NCBI GenBank assembly: GCA_016705335.1
Contig: JADIYN010000003.1
Location: 104,845 to 168,844, forward strand
Reading direction: 5' to 3'
Length of the DNA: 64,000 nt
Origin: Draconibacterium sp.
GTDB lineage: Bacteria > Bacteroidota > Bacteroidia > Bacteroidales > Prolixibacteraceae
A program made the position numbers and the translations under genes. Below are positions 11,318-19,135 of the stretch, piece after piece (within the stretch, counting starts at the first letter, position 1; every line of letters begins with the position of its first letter). Under the pieces are notes generated by a model that worked only from the letters and a program-made list of their open reading frames with translations, searched no databases and was not told the DNA's origin.

Positions 11318-11345
11318 ATATGTTAATAAGAAAAACTAACTGACT

Positions 11346-12893
11346 TTAATTATTCCGGGTTCTTCCGTCTTCTTTAATTTTTGCCAGTAGTGCTTCCATT
11401 TCCTTCACTTTTTCAGGATTTTCGGACGCAATATTTTTGGATTCGCCCAAATCCTGTTCAAGATTATACAACTGTGGTTCAAGGTCGTTACCCATTTCTA
11501 TATTTGTGAATGCACTTATTTTAGGTCCATTAGCCGGAACAATATATTTCCAGTTGCCCTGAATCAGTGCCAGCGTATTAATTCCGTGATGCACAAAATG
11601 CTCGCGCTCCACTTCAGATTTACCTAATAACTGTTCAAGCATTTCATAACTGTCAACTGCATCTTTTTCAGTCAATTGAAGGTTAAGCATTTTTGCAAAT
11701 GAGGCCATAAAATCAACCTGTGAAACTAAAATATCCGATTCGCCATTTTTAATTCTTCCAGGCCAGCTGACAATAAATGGAACCTGAGTTCCGGCATTAT
11801 ATACGCTATATTTTCCTCCTTTCAGCGGGCCTCCTGGTTTATGGTCGCCAAGCAGTTCAACAGCCTGATCTTTATATCCGTCATCTACAACCGGTCCGTT
11901 ATCGCTTGTAAAAATCACAATTGTTTTTTCAGTTAAACCAAGCGATTCGAGTTTTTTCATGATTTCGCCCACAGCCCAATCTACTTCAAGAATAGCATCG
12001 CCACGGGGACCCATTCCACTTTTGCCCACAAACTGAGGATTTGGCATCCGGGGAACATGAATATCGTGTGTTGAATAATATAAAAAGAAAGGTGTGTCTT
12101 TGTTTTTTTCAATAAAACCAAGCGCTTTTTGAGAAATTGCTTCAGCCATGTATTCATCAACCCAAAGGGCAGATTTTCCGCCGGTCATAAAACCAATGCG
12201 ACTGACTCCGTTTACAATTGTATTGTTATGCCCGTGACTTGGATGCATTTTTAGCAACTCCGGATTTTCCAAACCCGTAGGCCAGTCGCCTATTTTTTCC
12301 TTATAATTTACTGTAATCGGGTCGGCAGGATCCAGTCCAAAAACGCGGCCATTTTCAGTGTAAACGCAAGGTACCCGATCGCCAGTGGCCGGAATCAAAA
12401 AAGAGTAATCAAAACCAATATCCTGTGGTCCGGGAGAAATAAAGCCGTTCCAGTCAGGTCCGCTTTCGCCACCCAAACCAAGGTGCCACTTTCCTACCAC
12501 ACCGGTTTTGTAACCAGCCTCGGCAAATAAATCAGCCAAAGTTCTTGTTTCGGGATTGACTATCATTGCTGCATCGCCGGGTGCAATTCCTGTTCCTGCC
12601 TGTCGAAAAGCATATCCACCTGTCAACATAGAAAACCGCGAAGGAGTGCAGGATGCAGATGAACTATGACCATTTGTAAACCTGATTCCGGTTGAAGCCA
12701 GATTATCAATATTTGGTGTATTTACTTTTGTTGCGCCATAGCAACTCACATCGCCATAACCCAAATCGTCAATGTAAATGATTACAACATTCGGATTTGC
12801 AGGAGCAGTGTTTTCAGATTGATTTTGTTTGGATGAGCAACTAAATAATACAGCGATTAATAAAAAAAGTGTGGCCGATTTTAGGATATTCAT
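11346..12893 (-). CDS. Arylsulfatase-type lipoprotein (S1 sulfatase family)
   Basis: The start is taken at the ATG at 12893 (MNILKSATLFLLIAVLFSC) because this begins a lipoprotein signal peptide; a TTG 27 bp upstream is less likely. The 515-aa protein has the alkaline-phosphatase-superfamily metal site (NVVIIYIDDLGYGDVSCYG) near residue 35 and the sulfatase signature CTPSRFSMLTGG near residue 83, whose Cys is converted to formylglycine by an anaerobic or FGE-type maturase. HGHNN, FFLYYSTHDIHVP and IVIFTSDNGP follow at the expected places. It hydrolyses a sulfate ester, most likely on a carbohydrate, in the periplasm or at the cell surface. The substrate is unknown and no maturase is in the window. 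It follows the isoprenoid-synthase-like gene by 23 bp, so they are probably one transcript, which is an unusual pairing. Confidence 0.9.
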   Translation of the reverse strand: MNILKSATLFLLIAVLFSCSSKQNQSENTAPANPNVVIIYIDDLGYGDVSCYGATKVNTPNIDNLASTGIRFTNGHSSSASCTPSRFSMLTGGYAFRQAGTGIAPGDAAMIVNPETRTLADLFAEAGYKTGVVGKWHLGLGGESGPDWNGFISPGPQDIGFDYSFLIPATGDRVPCVYTENGRVFGLDPADPITVNYKEKIGDWPTGLENPELLKMHPSHGHNNTIVNGVSRIGFMTGGKSALWVDEYMAEAISQKALGFIEKNKDTPFFLYYSTHDIHVPRMPNPQFVGKSGMGPRGDAILEVDWAVGEIMKKLESLGLTEKTIVIFTSDNGPVVDDGYKDQAVELLGDHKPGGPLKGGKYSVYNAGTQVPFIVSWPGRIKNGESDILVSQVDFMASFAKMLNLQLTEKDAVDSYEMLEQLLGKSEVEREHFVHHGINTLALIQGNWKYIVPANGPKISAFTNIEMGNDLEPQLYNLEQDLGESKNIASENPEKVKEMEALLAKIKEDGRTRNN

Positions 12894-12916
12894 CTTGATT
12901 TTCTTGAAATTTCCTT

Positions 12917-14161
12917 TCAAAAATAAGACAATTTAGTTATTTGTTCAGGTTTTGCCTGTTCAAAATATTTTCGAAACATCGCAAATCGTTGTGATTTTGA
13001 TTCAGATTTTTTCCGGCGTATAAAATCAAAATGCAGCGGTGAAGATTTCTCAATTTCAACCAAATATTGTTCTGAGAAACCTGTTTCATTCAATCCTATT
13101 GATTCGATGATCATGGTTTCGATACTGCGGTTCATCAAATTTAAAAACACATCAACATTTGGCGCTTCAAAACATTTCATTTCTTCAAGTGCGGTTCTTC
13201 CAAAATGAATTGTACGATTCACAAATTCATCAAGATCAGAATTTTCCAAAGAAGTACACATTGTATTTGTTAATGCAGTTGCATCCTCTTTCATATCCTG
13301 AATATCATCAAGCAGTTGCAGGTAAATTCCATATCCAATCAACGCCTGTTCCTGATCCTGAGAGAGTTTTCCGGCAACCAGATAACCATCGGCCAACACT
13401 GAAGTGCCGCCTTTTTCAAAGCAAACCCGGCGGATTTCTGTTTCTGTCAATCCGCGTTTTTTCAACAATTTCAAACTGTCTGTCTGGCCTTTTTGAATTG
13501 CATATAAACTTTCATAAACTTCAGGAAATTGAGAACGATTATATTGTTCCTCAAACATTCCAACCAGTTGAAAAAGTTGCGATTCGGTATGATTCAACGG
13601 TATTATATTTTCGCCGTGCAGCCTTTTGTTAAACCTGATGCTGAATTCCTGTTTTTCGTGGTCTGAAATATTTGGGTCGTCCAAATAATTATCGCTGTAA
13701 GGGTAAATCATACTATATGCAAAAACCGAAGGTGTGATTTTAACCGGCAAATTCATCATTAATTGTAAACCGTTCATAATCCAAACATTCCGAAGTCCCT
13801 GATAAATATTTTCGGGAGAAAGTTCGGGTGCGAATCCACGTGCCTGGTAAAAAAAATCCTTGCTTACATTTCTGAACTCTTCCGAAAGAATAATTTCAAG
13901 ATGCGCCTGATCAAAATCGAAAATATCATGCAAAAAGGATTTAAAGACTGGGAAGAACTTGCTTTCAGGATTACTGTTCCGTAGTTTCTTAATGGCAGAG
14001 CGTGATTGCAGTGCTTTGATTTTTTCCTGAATCTGTTCGAAATTTTTCTCACGTTCAAGCTTTTCAACTTCCAAATAAAATCGGTTAAAACCAGGAAAAT
14101 GAACCGGACTGTTTTCCCAAATTTTAATAAAATGGTCAATGTAAGATTCTACAGATTGCAT
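12917..14161 (-). CDS. Divergent class I isoprenoid synthase-fold enzyme
   Basis: I choose the ATG at 14161 (MQSVESYIDHFIKIWENSP) rather than an upstream start, giving about 414 residues, all helical in character. Two Asp-rich motifs stand out: SDNYLDDPN near residue 160 and LLDDIQDMKED near residue 280. They match in type and spacing the metal/diphosphate sites of class I isoprenoid enzymes (terpene synthase and polyprenyl synthetase fold), although neither is a canonical DDxxD plus NSE pair. NCBI uses the loose name 'class 1 isoprenoid biosynthesis enzyme' for such proteins. The substrate and product are unknown. The gene is followed by the sulfatase and preceded by a short leader with a TACTTTTA box. 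It could also be a non-catalytic relative. Confidence 0.6.
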   Translation of the reverse strand: MQSVESYIDHFIKIWENSPVHFPGFNRFYLEVEKLEREKNFEQIQEKIKALQSRSAIKKLRNSNPESKFFPVFKSFLHDIFDFDQAHLEIILSEEFRNVSKDFFYQARGFAPELSPENIYQGLRNVWIMNGLQLMMNLPVKITPSVFAYSMIYPYSDNYLDDPNISDHEKQEFSIRFNKRLHGENIIPLNHTESQLFQLVGMFEEQYNRSQFPEVYESLYAIQKGQTDSLKLLKKRGLTETEIRRVCFEKGGTSVLADGYLVAGKLSQDQEQALIGYGIYLQLLDDIQDMKEDATALTNTMCTSLENSDLDEFVNRTIHFGRTALEEMKCFEAPNVDVFLNLMNRSIETMIIESIGLNETGFSEQYLVEIEKSSPLHFDFIRRKKSESKSQRFAMFRKYFEQAKPEQITKLSYF

Positions 14162-14178
14162 AGTTATTAGTTTGAGTA

Positions 14179-14186
14179 TAAAAGTA
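14179..14186 (-). promoter_or_regulatory. Possible -7 box (TACTTTTA) of the isoprenoid enzyme/sulfatase pair
   Basis: Minus-strand TACTTTTA is one base from TAnnTTTG and lies 17 bp before the ATG at 14161. A TTG is found about 17 nt further upstream. This is a weak call. Confidence 0.25.
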
Positions 14187-14323
14187 AAGAATGTTGCGTC
14201 AAACAAGCATTTTTTAGATAACCTGTGTGTTTTTACCGATGACTTGCATTTGGAGGGGGAGAAATGGGCTTTCTATTACTATTTCACGAAGAAATATTTT
14301 AAAGAAATACTTAATTTAGCTGC

Positions 14324-14623
14324 ATGAAAAAACCAAAACCCATATTTCAAAAATGTATTTTCTGGGATGTTGATTTTGACCGAATCGATTACGATGCCAA
14401 AGCAAACTTCGTGATTGAGCGGGTTTTCGAACGCGGCGATGTTGAGGATATTCGCCAATGCAGAAGGTATTACGGCGATGAAAAAGTTACCATCGTACTT
14501 TTAAATGCAAGGTTTTTGCCCGAACACAGGATGTACCTGGCCAGCGCAGTAATAGACAAACCTTTAAATGAATTTAGATGCTACATATTAAGACAGTTGA
14601 ACCCGGGACTTTTTCCTTACTAA
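14324..14623 (+). CDS. DUF6922-like protein, partner of AbiEii toxin
   Basis: This 99-aa protein (MKKPKPIFQKCIFWDVDFDR...) has the FWDVDFDRIDYDAKANFVIERVF layout. I associate it with the small proteins encoded just before AbiEii-type nucleotidyltransferases in Bacteroidota (DUF6922). It contains YYGDEKVTIVLLNARFLPEHRM in the middle and no signal peptide. Its 3' end overlaps the next gene by 46 bp, which implies translational coupling. The likely role is the antitoxin or accessory part of a toxin-antitoxin pair. The family assignment is from memory of the pattern. Confidence 0.65.
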   Translation: MKKPKPIFQKCIFWDVDFDRIDYDAKANFVIERVFERGDVEDIRQCRRYYGDEKVTIVLLNARFLPEHRMYLASAVIDKPLNEFRCYILRQLNPGLFPY

Positions 14624-15203
14624 AAAAATTAATGAAACTTCATTCGCTTCAACCATTTACATTGGTTGGTGGTACAGCTTTGGCATTACGATATGGCCAT
14701 CGAAGCTCAATTGATCTGGACTTATTCAACCACGAAAAATTCGAACATTCCACCATCGAAGCTGAATTAAGGCATGAGTTTGGAGACAATTTTGTTTATG
14801 AAAGTGGCCATAAAAATATTGGGATATTCTGTTACCTTAATAAAGTAAAAGTCGATATTGTTTATTTTCCCCACAATCCAATTGCACCCTTTGAAACTGA
14901 AAATGAAATCAGGTTTTACAACAGCGCCGACATTGCTGCAATGAAAATTCAAGCCATTCTGGGACGTGGAAAGAAAAAAGATTTTTACGATTTACATGAA
15001 TTACTGAAGCACTTCACACTGCAACAAATAATGGAATGGCACAAACAAAAATACCTAGTCAAATGCTGGCAATCAGTATTCCAAATGCACTAACCTATTT
15101 TGTTGACGCTGATGAAAGCGAAACTCCAGTAAGTTTTAACAATCAAACCTGGGAAAGTGTAAAAAAAGGAATCAGGAAAACAGTCAGCGATTATTTAAAG
15201 TAA
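14578..15203 (+). CDS. AbiEii/AbiGii-family nucleotidyltransferase toxin, one frame break
   Basis: About 208 residues when joined. The nucleotidyltransferase motif is clear: LVGGTALALRYGHRSSIDLDLF near residues 28-49 (GG...T-A-L...R-x-S-x-D-x-D). This is the AbiEii signature, a family of type IV toxin-antitoxin toxins that nucleotidylate tRNA or other acceptors. VDIVYFPH and DIAAMKIQAILGRGKKKDFYDLHEL, the conserved C-terminal core, follow. The first frame ends at 15093. The expected tail (SQMLAISIPNALTYFVDAD...) continues from about 15057 in another frame to the stop at 15203, which fits one missing base in a C-run. It overlaps the preceding small gene. Defence or stabilisation functions are possible, but no phage or plasmid genes are nearby. 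Confidence 0.8.
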
Positions 15204-15253
15204 ACAAGATTCCTGATACTTCGTTAAAACTGTAAACTTTAAACGCTGAACTT

Positions 15254-15964
15254 CTACGCAATATTTGTATAAACAGCCTGAACATCATCATCTTCTTCCA
15301 GTTTATCAAGCAGTTTCTCTATTTCCTCAAGTTGTTCTTCTGAAAATTCAACAGGTGTGGTAGGAAACCTTTTTAACAGAGCTTTGGATACTTCTATTTT
15401 CAAACCGTCCAACGCGTGCGACATTTCGCCAAAAGATGTATAATCCGAATAGACATAAACTATGCCTTCGTTTTCCTCAATTTCTTCAAGTCCGGCATCA
15501 ATCAATTCAAGTTCCAAATCTTCAATTTCCATTCCTTCAGGTTTTGGAAATTCAAAAACCGCTTTACGGGAAAACATAAATTCGAGTGAACCGGTTGGGC
15601 CTAAAGTTCCGTGCAGTTTATTGAAATAACTTTTAACGTTGGCAACTGTGCGGGTGGTGTTGTCGGTAGCACATTCAACAAAAATCAACACGCCGTGCGG
15701 ACCTTTTCCTTCGTAGTTTACTTCTGCAAAATCGGCGGCATCTTTTCCCGATGCACGTTTTATGGCGGCATCGATATTGGTTTTAGGCATATTTTGCGCT
15801 TTGGCATTCAAAATTGCCGTGCGGAGCGCAGCATTCGTATCAGGATCTGGTGTACCTTCTTTGGCAGCAATTGTTATTTTTTTAGCCAGTTTCGGAAAAA
15901 TCCTCGACATTTTGTCCCACCGTTTCTCTTTGGCCGCCCTGCGGTATTCAAACGCTCTTCCCAT
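15254..15964 (-). CDS. YebC/PmpR-family translational or transcriptional regulator
   Basis: This 236-aa protein matches YebC/TACO1 along its whole length: MGRAFEYRRAAKEKRWDKMS at the start, then PKTNIDAAIKRASGK, NYEGKGPHGVLIFVECATDN and TRTVANVKSYFNKLHGTLG, then an acidic C-terminus. YebC proteins were first described as DNA-binding regulators. Members of the family are also reported to relieve ribosome stalling. It ends 50 bp from the converging AbiEii gene. The frame is intact and the start at 15964 matches the family N-terminus. Confidence 0.93.
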   Translation of the reverse strand: MGRAFEYRRAAKEKRWDKMSRIFPKLAKKITIAAKEGTPDPDTNAALRTAILNAKAQNMPKTNIDAAIKRASGKDAADFAEVNYEGKGPHGVLIFVECATDNTTRTVANVKSYFNKLHGTLGPTGSLEFMFSRKAVFEFPKPEGMEIEDLELELIDAGLEEIEENEGIVYVYSDYTSFGEMSHALDGLKIEVSKALLKRFPTTPVEFSEEQLEEIEKLLDKLEEDDDVQAVYTNIA

Positions 15965-16159
15965 GAAAATTGATTTTTAAAATTTTGTGCGAAAATAAAC
16001 AACTGAAACGATAAAACGTAAAGAAAAAAATAAAAAAATTGGATGTTTAAGATCGAAGTTTGAAGTCTGGATGTTGGAGGGTTGTCACGAGATGAATAAT
16101 ATTGAAAAAACAATAACCGGAACCTTAATCAGAATTTTACCTGAACAATGCGACTTTCC

Positions 16160-16285
16160 CTACTTTAATTTTTCCGGCTTACATACTTTATCATCATTCA
16201 ACACCTTTGCGCCGCATTTTTTACATTCATATTTTGCATCCTTTTTGTCCTCGAAATCTTTCTTTTTACAAGCTTTTTTACCCAT
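16160..16285 (-). CDS. Small zinc-ribbon-like protein, 41 aa
   Basis: An ATG at 16285 opens a 41-codon frame beginning MGKKACKKKDFEDKKDAKYE and ending in KVCKPEKLK. Four cysteines (C6, C21, C24, C36), with a CKKC knuckle, and about 14 lysines make it a basic, zinc-ribbon-like mini-protein. Similar short Lys/Cys-rich proteins occur in Bacteroidota; I recall the pattern, not a named function. It lies 37 bp upstream of the kinase-RapZ gene end on the same strand and follows it in transcription order, so it may be its last cistron. Confidence 0.65.
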   Translation of the reverse strand: MGKKACKKKDFEDKKDAKYECKKCGAKVLNDDKVCKPEKLK

Positions 16286-16322
16286 TAAATATTTTGTTGC
16301 TCCCGGTGGTTAAGAACAACAT

Positions 16323-17780
16323 TTACAGGAAATTGTTTTTGAGATGCTCAGCAATTTTCTCTGCCGAATAAACCGAACGGTGTTGTCCGCCGGTGCAGCC
16401 AAAACTTACCGAGAGATTTGAAAACTTTCGATCGAGATATGTTTTAACCGATTGATCGACCAGCAGTTTTGCGGCATTCAGAAAAATCCCAATTTCCGAT
16501 TTTTGCTCTAAAAACTCCTGAACTTCCAAATCTTTACCTGTAAGATTTTTGTATTCAATATAACGTCCCGGGTTGTTGATTGCACGACAGTCAAAAACAT
16601 GTCCGCCCCCATTTCCTGACGGATCAACAGGATAACCATTTTTATATGAAAAGCTAGTTACAGTTACAGTTAAATTGCTTTTTGCCTGACCAATTTCTTT
16701 TAAAACTTCAGAATGAATCAACTGGTTTAAAACATTAAAAAGCTCATGCAATTCAACCGGAAGTTCTACATGCTGCAATAAAAGTTCAAGATTTTTCAAT
16801 GCAAATGGAATACTTTTCAGAAAGTGCTCCTTTTTTTCGTAAAAGCCCCTAAAACCATAGGCTCCCATTGCCTGCATAATTCTGATCAAAACAAATCCCT
16901 TATAATAAGCAGCAAAATCGGCATCATTTACTGTTATATATTTTTTGAGTTCTGCAACGTAATAATCAAACAATTGCTGCCTTATACTCTCAGGAATATC
17001 AGCCTTTCCATCATAAAGCAGCGATGCCAGATCATATTGCAGTGCACCTCGCCGACCACCCTGATAATCGATAAAATAAACCTTGTCGTTTTTAAGCATC
17101 ACATTTCGCGACTGAAAATCGCGGTAAAGGAAAAAGTCGGAATCGGCACTCAACAAATATTCACTAAACACCTGAAAATCATCTTCAAGTGCCTGTTCAT
17201 CAAACTGAATTTTGGCAAGTTTAAGGAAATAGTATTTGAAATAGTTCAAATCCCACATCATCGAAGTTTTGTCGAAAGCTGCCCGCGGGTAACAAACCGA
17301 GTAATCGAGATTTTTACCCGCAACTATTTGAATCCGGGGAAGTTCTTTCAGTACTTTTCTATATTCAGAAATGATATTCTCCGAAAATCCTTCCTTCTCC
17401 CGAACCGCACTTAAATAGTCGAAAAGTGTTGTGTTTCCAAGGTCTTTAAGAAAATATTTTTTTAGGTCAGAACTTACTGTATAAACTTCAGGAACAGGAA
17501 TATTATTCTTAATAAAATGACTTGTAAACGACAGAAATGAAGTATTTTCTTTAATATCAGAATTGAATGCGCCAATTACCGTGCGGGATGAACTTTTTAA
17601 CCTGCAATATTCGCGGTATGAACCTGAAACAGGGAGCATTTCAACGCTTTCCGCTTTTTCGTTAAAATGGCTCTCAAAAAGCTGAATGAGCTCGTTTTTA
17701 TCAGAAGTTTTCAAATTTGTAATTTTTAAAAGTTCAACATTAAAATATAAAAGAAAAGGGATTAATCGTACTTTTATCAT
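16323..17780 (-). CDS. Sugar kinase (APH/AmgK-like) fused to RapZ C-terminal domain
   Basis: Residues about 20-330 are an aminoglycoside-phosphotransferase-fold kinase: KYFLKDLGNTTLFDYL hinge region, the catalytic-loop variant FFLYRDFQSRNVML near residue 225 and the metal motif YFIDYQGGRRGALQYDLASLLYD. This resembles AmgK-type cell-wall sugar kinases. Residues about 360-486 match the RapZ C-terminal domain: TVTSFSYKNGYP, VFDCRAINNPGRY and SVSFGCTGGQHRSVY. In E. coli that domain binds GlcN6P and controls GlmS synthesis through small RNA. The usual RapZ N-terminal P-loop domain is absent. The start at 17780 is uncertain: a TTG at about 17717 (KTSDKNELIQLF) would leave more room for promoters, because the divergent gene starts 16 bp away. 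The inferred role links amino-sugar recycling to envelope precursor control. Confidence 0.85.
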   Translation of the reverse strand: MIKVRLIPFLLYFNVELLKITNLKTSDKNELIQLFESHFNEKAESVEMLPVSGSYREYCRLKSSSRTVIGAFNSDIKENTSFLSFTSHFIKNNIPVPEVYTVSSDLKKYFLKDLGNTTLFDYLSAVREKEGFSENIISEYRKVLKELPRIQIVAGKNLDYSVCYPRAAFDKTSMMWDLNYFKYYFLKLAKIQFDEQALEDDFQVFSEYLLSADSDFFLYRDFQSRNVMLKNDKVYFIDYQGGRRGALQYDLASLLYDGKADIPESIRQQLFDYYVAELKKYITVNDADFAAYYKGFVLIRIMQAMGAYGFRGFYEKKEHFLKSIPFALKNLELLLQHVELPVELHELFNVLNQLIHSEVLKEIGQAKSNLTVTVTSFSYKNGYPVDPSGNGGGHVFDCRAINNPGRYIEYKNLTGKDLEVQEFLEQKSEIGIFLNAAKLLVDQSVKTYLDRKFSNLSVSFGCTGGQHRSVYSAEKIAEHLKNNFL

Positions 17781-17795
17781 CACAAAAATTTAGCG

Positions 17796-18524
17796 ATGAC
17801 CAAAACTGCAATCAAAGCCAAAAGTATCTATTTTTTAAGGATCCTCAGAAATATATTGGTTGTTATTGGTCTTTTCTTTTCGGGTTGTATTGTGTTTGCT
17901 TTAACTGAACAACCTTATTGGGGTTATCATTGGTTGGGAACCAGCAAATCGGAAATGAAATGGAAACCAACATATATAATAATGATGGGTGGCGGTGGAA
18001 TGCCAAGCCAAAGTAATTTAATGCGCAGCTGGTATGTTGAAAAAGCTGCAAAAACTTTCCCCGAAGCAACTGTGGTAATTGCAATCCCGGGAGAAATATC
18101 AGATAGTTTGAGTACTCCTCAAATTGTTAAAAGGGAGCTTATTATGCGAGGTGTTAATCCTGAAAAAATAGTTTTTGAACATGAAGCAACAAACACCCGC
18201 GCCCAGGCATTGAATTGCCAAAAAACAATTACAATGCAAACACCCATTTTACTTGTTACTTCGCCTGAACACATGCGACGTTCGGTTTTAAGTTTTCAGA
18301 AAGTAGGATTTGAAAAAGTAAATGCCCTCCCCGCCTTCGAAAATGCAATTGAAGCCGATTTGTCATTTAATGACGATGAATTGGGCGGAAATAAAACGGG
18401 AGTGCCCGACATTGGAAAAAGTATCAACGCCCGTTACCAACTCTGGAACCACCTGAAATACGAAATTTTAATTTTCAGGGAAATTGTGGCGCTGACTTAT
18501 TATCGGCTGCGGGGCTGGATTTGA
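17796..18524 (+). CDS. YdcF/SanA-type membrane protein (DUF218)
   Basis: This 242-aa protein has one N-terminal membrane helix (residues about 18-38, ILVVIGLFFSGCIVFAL). The DUF218 core contains IIMMGGGGMPS near residue 66, an ATNTRAQALNC segment near residue 133 (the family's E-x-x-S/T-x-x-T-x-x-N position) and LLVTSPEHMRRSVLSF near residue 151. ElyC, SanA and YdcF relatives act in envelope biogenesis and vancomycin tolerance in enterobacteria; their reaction is not settled. It is divergent from the kinase-RapZ fusion, with start codons only 16 bp apart, so the two probably share control. Both fit an envelope theme. Confidence 0.85.
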   Translation: MTKTAIKAKSIYFLRILRNILVVIGLFFSGCIVFALTEQPYWGYHWLGTSKSEMKWKPTYIIMMGGGGMPSQSNLMRSWYVEKAAKTFPEATVVIAIPGEISDSLSTPQIVKRELIMRGVNPEKIVFEHEATNTRAQALNCQKTITMQTPILLVTSPEHMRRSVLSFQKVGFEKVNALPAFENAIEADLSFNDDELGGNKTGVPDIGKSINARYQLWNHLKYEILIFREIVALTYYRLRGWI

Positions 18525-18601
18525 GAAAGCCGGGATAGCGAATTAAGGATTTGACTCCAATTCAAAATGAAACAAGTTGAAAACTACCAGTTTATAAATC
18601 C

Positions 18602-18994
18602 CTACTCCAAACTCTCAATAACCCTCTTTAATTTTTGCTGAATTTCTTTTGCAAATTCTTCAATTCCCTTGTTTTCAACAGCTAACATAGATGCGATCGG
18701 GTCAACTGCCGAAACTTCAATTTCGTCATTTTCGTGCTCTTCAACAACTACATTGCATGGAAGAAAAACACCTATTTTATCTTCTTTTGTTAAAACCTTG
18801 TGAGCAAAATGCGGGTTGCAGGCACCAAGTATTTTATACTTTTTGAAATCAACGTCGATTTTCTTTTTTAACGTTTCTTTTACATCAATTTCGGTAAGAA
18901 CACCAAAACCTTCTTTTTTCAATTCTACTGTAACCTGCCCGATTGCTTCATCGAAGTTTCTGTTTTTCAATATTTTACTAAAATAATAACTCAT
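18602..18994 (-). CDS. DUF302-domain protein
   Basis: This 130-aa protein starts at 18994 (MSYYFSKILKNRNFDEAIGQ). It shows the DUF302 pattern: an N-terminal VTVELKKEGFGVLTEIDVKETLKKK, then KILGACNPHFAHKVLTKEDKIGVFLPCNVVV with two conserved cysteines, and a C-terminal helix. DUF302 proteins are small cytosolic or periplasmic proteins of unknown activity, sometimes tied to sulfur or redox metabolism. No signal peptide is seen. It is isolated by 140 bp upstream and 77 bp downstream. A TAACTTTT box lies near its start. Confidence 0.8.
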   Translation of the reverse strand: MSYYFSKILKNRNFDEAIGQVTVELKKEGFGVLTEIDVKETLKKKIDVDFKKYKILGACNPHFAHKVLTKEDKIGVFLPCNVVVEEHENDEIEVSAVDPIASMLAVENKGIEEFAKEIQQKLKRVIESLE

Positions 18995-19135
18995 AATAAT
19001 ATATTTTAAAAGTTACTATTCCAACAAACATTTGTGTTTAATGTTGAAAGTTTTGTGTTAATAAAGATTGAGGTTAAAGTAAAATATTCAGAATTTAATC
19101 CACCTGGATAAGTTTTGCACAAACAAAAACTTTAT

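Larger units (their letters stand above)
10319..11345. other. Long AT-rich intergenic region with one small ORF
   Basis: Only one small minus-strand ORF (10876-11046) and the sulfatase terminator (11283-11317) can be supported here. A weak hairpin with A/T flanks (about 10716-10750, AAAAACG...CGTTTTT) might terminate that small gene. The rest is AT-rich and shows nothing recognisable. Confidence 0.4.

Noticed and set aside
16824..17414. Plus-strand 196-codon ORF opposite the kinase-RapZ gene
   Set aside because: The opposite strand encodes clear kinase motifs across the same bases, so this long frame is incidental.
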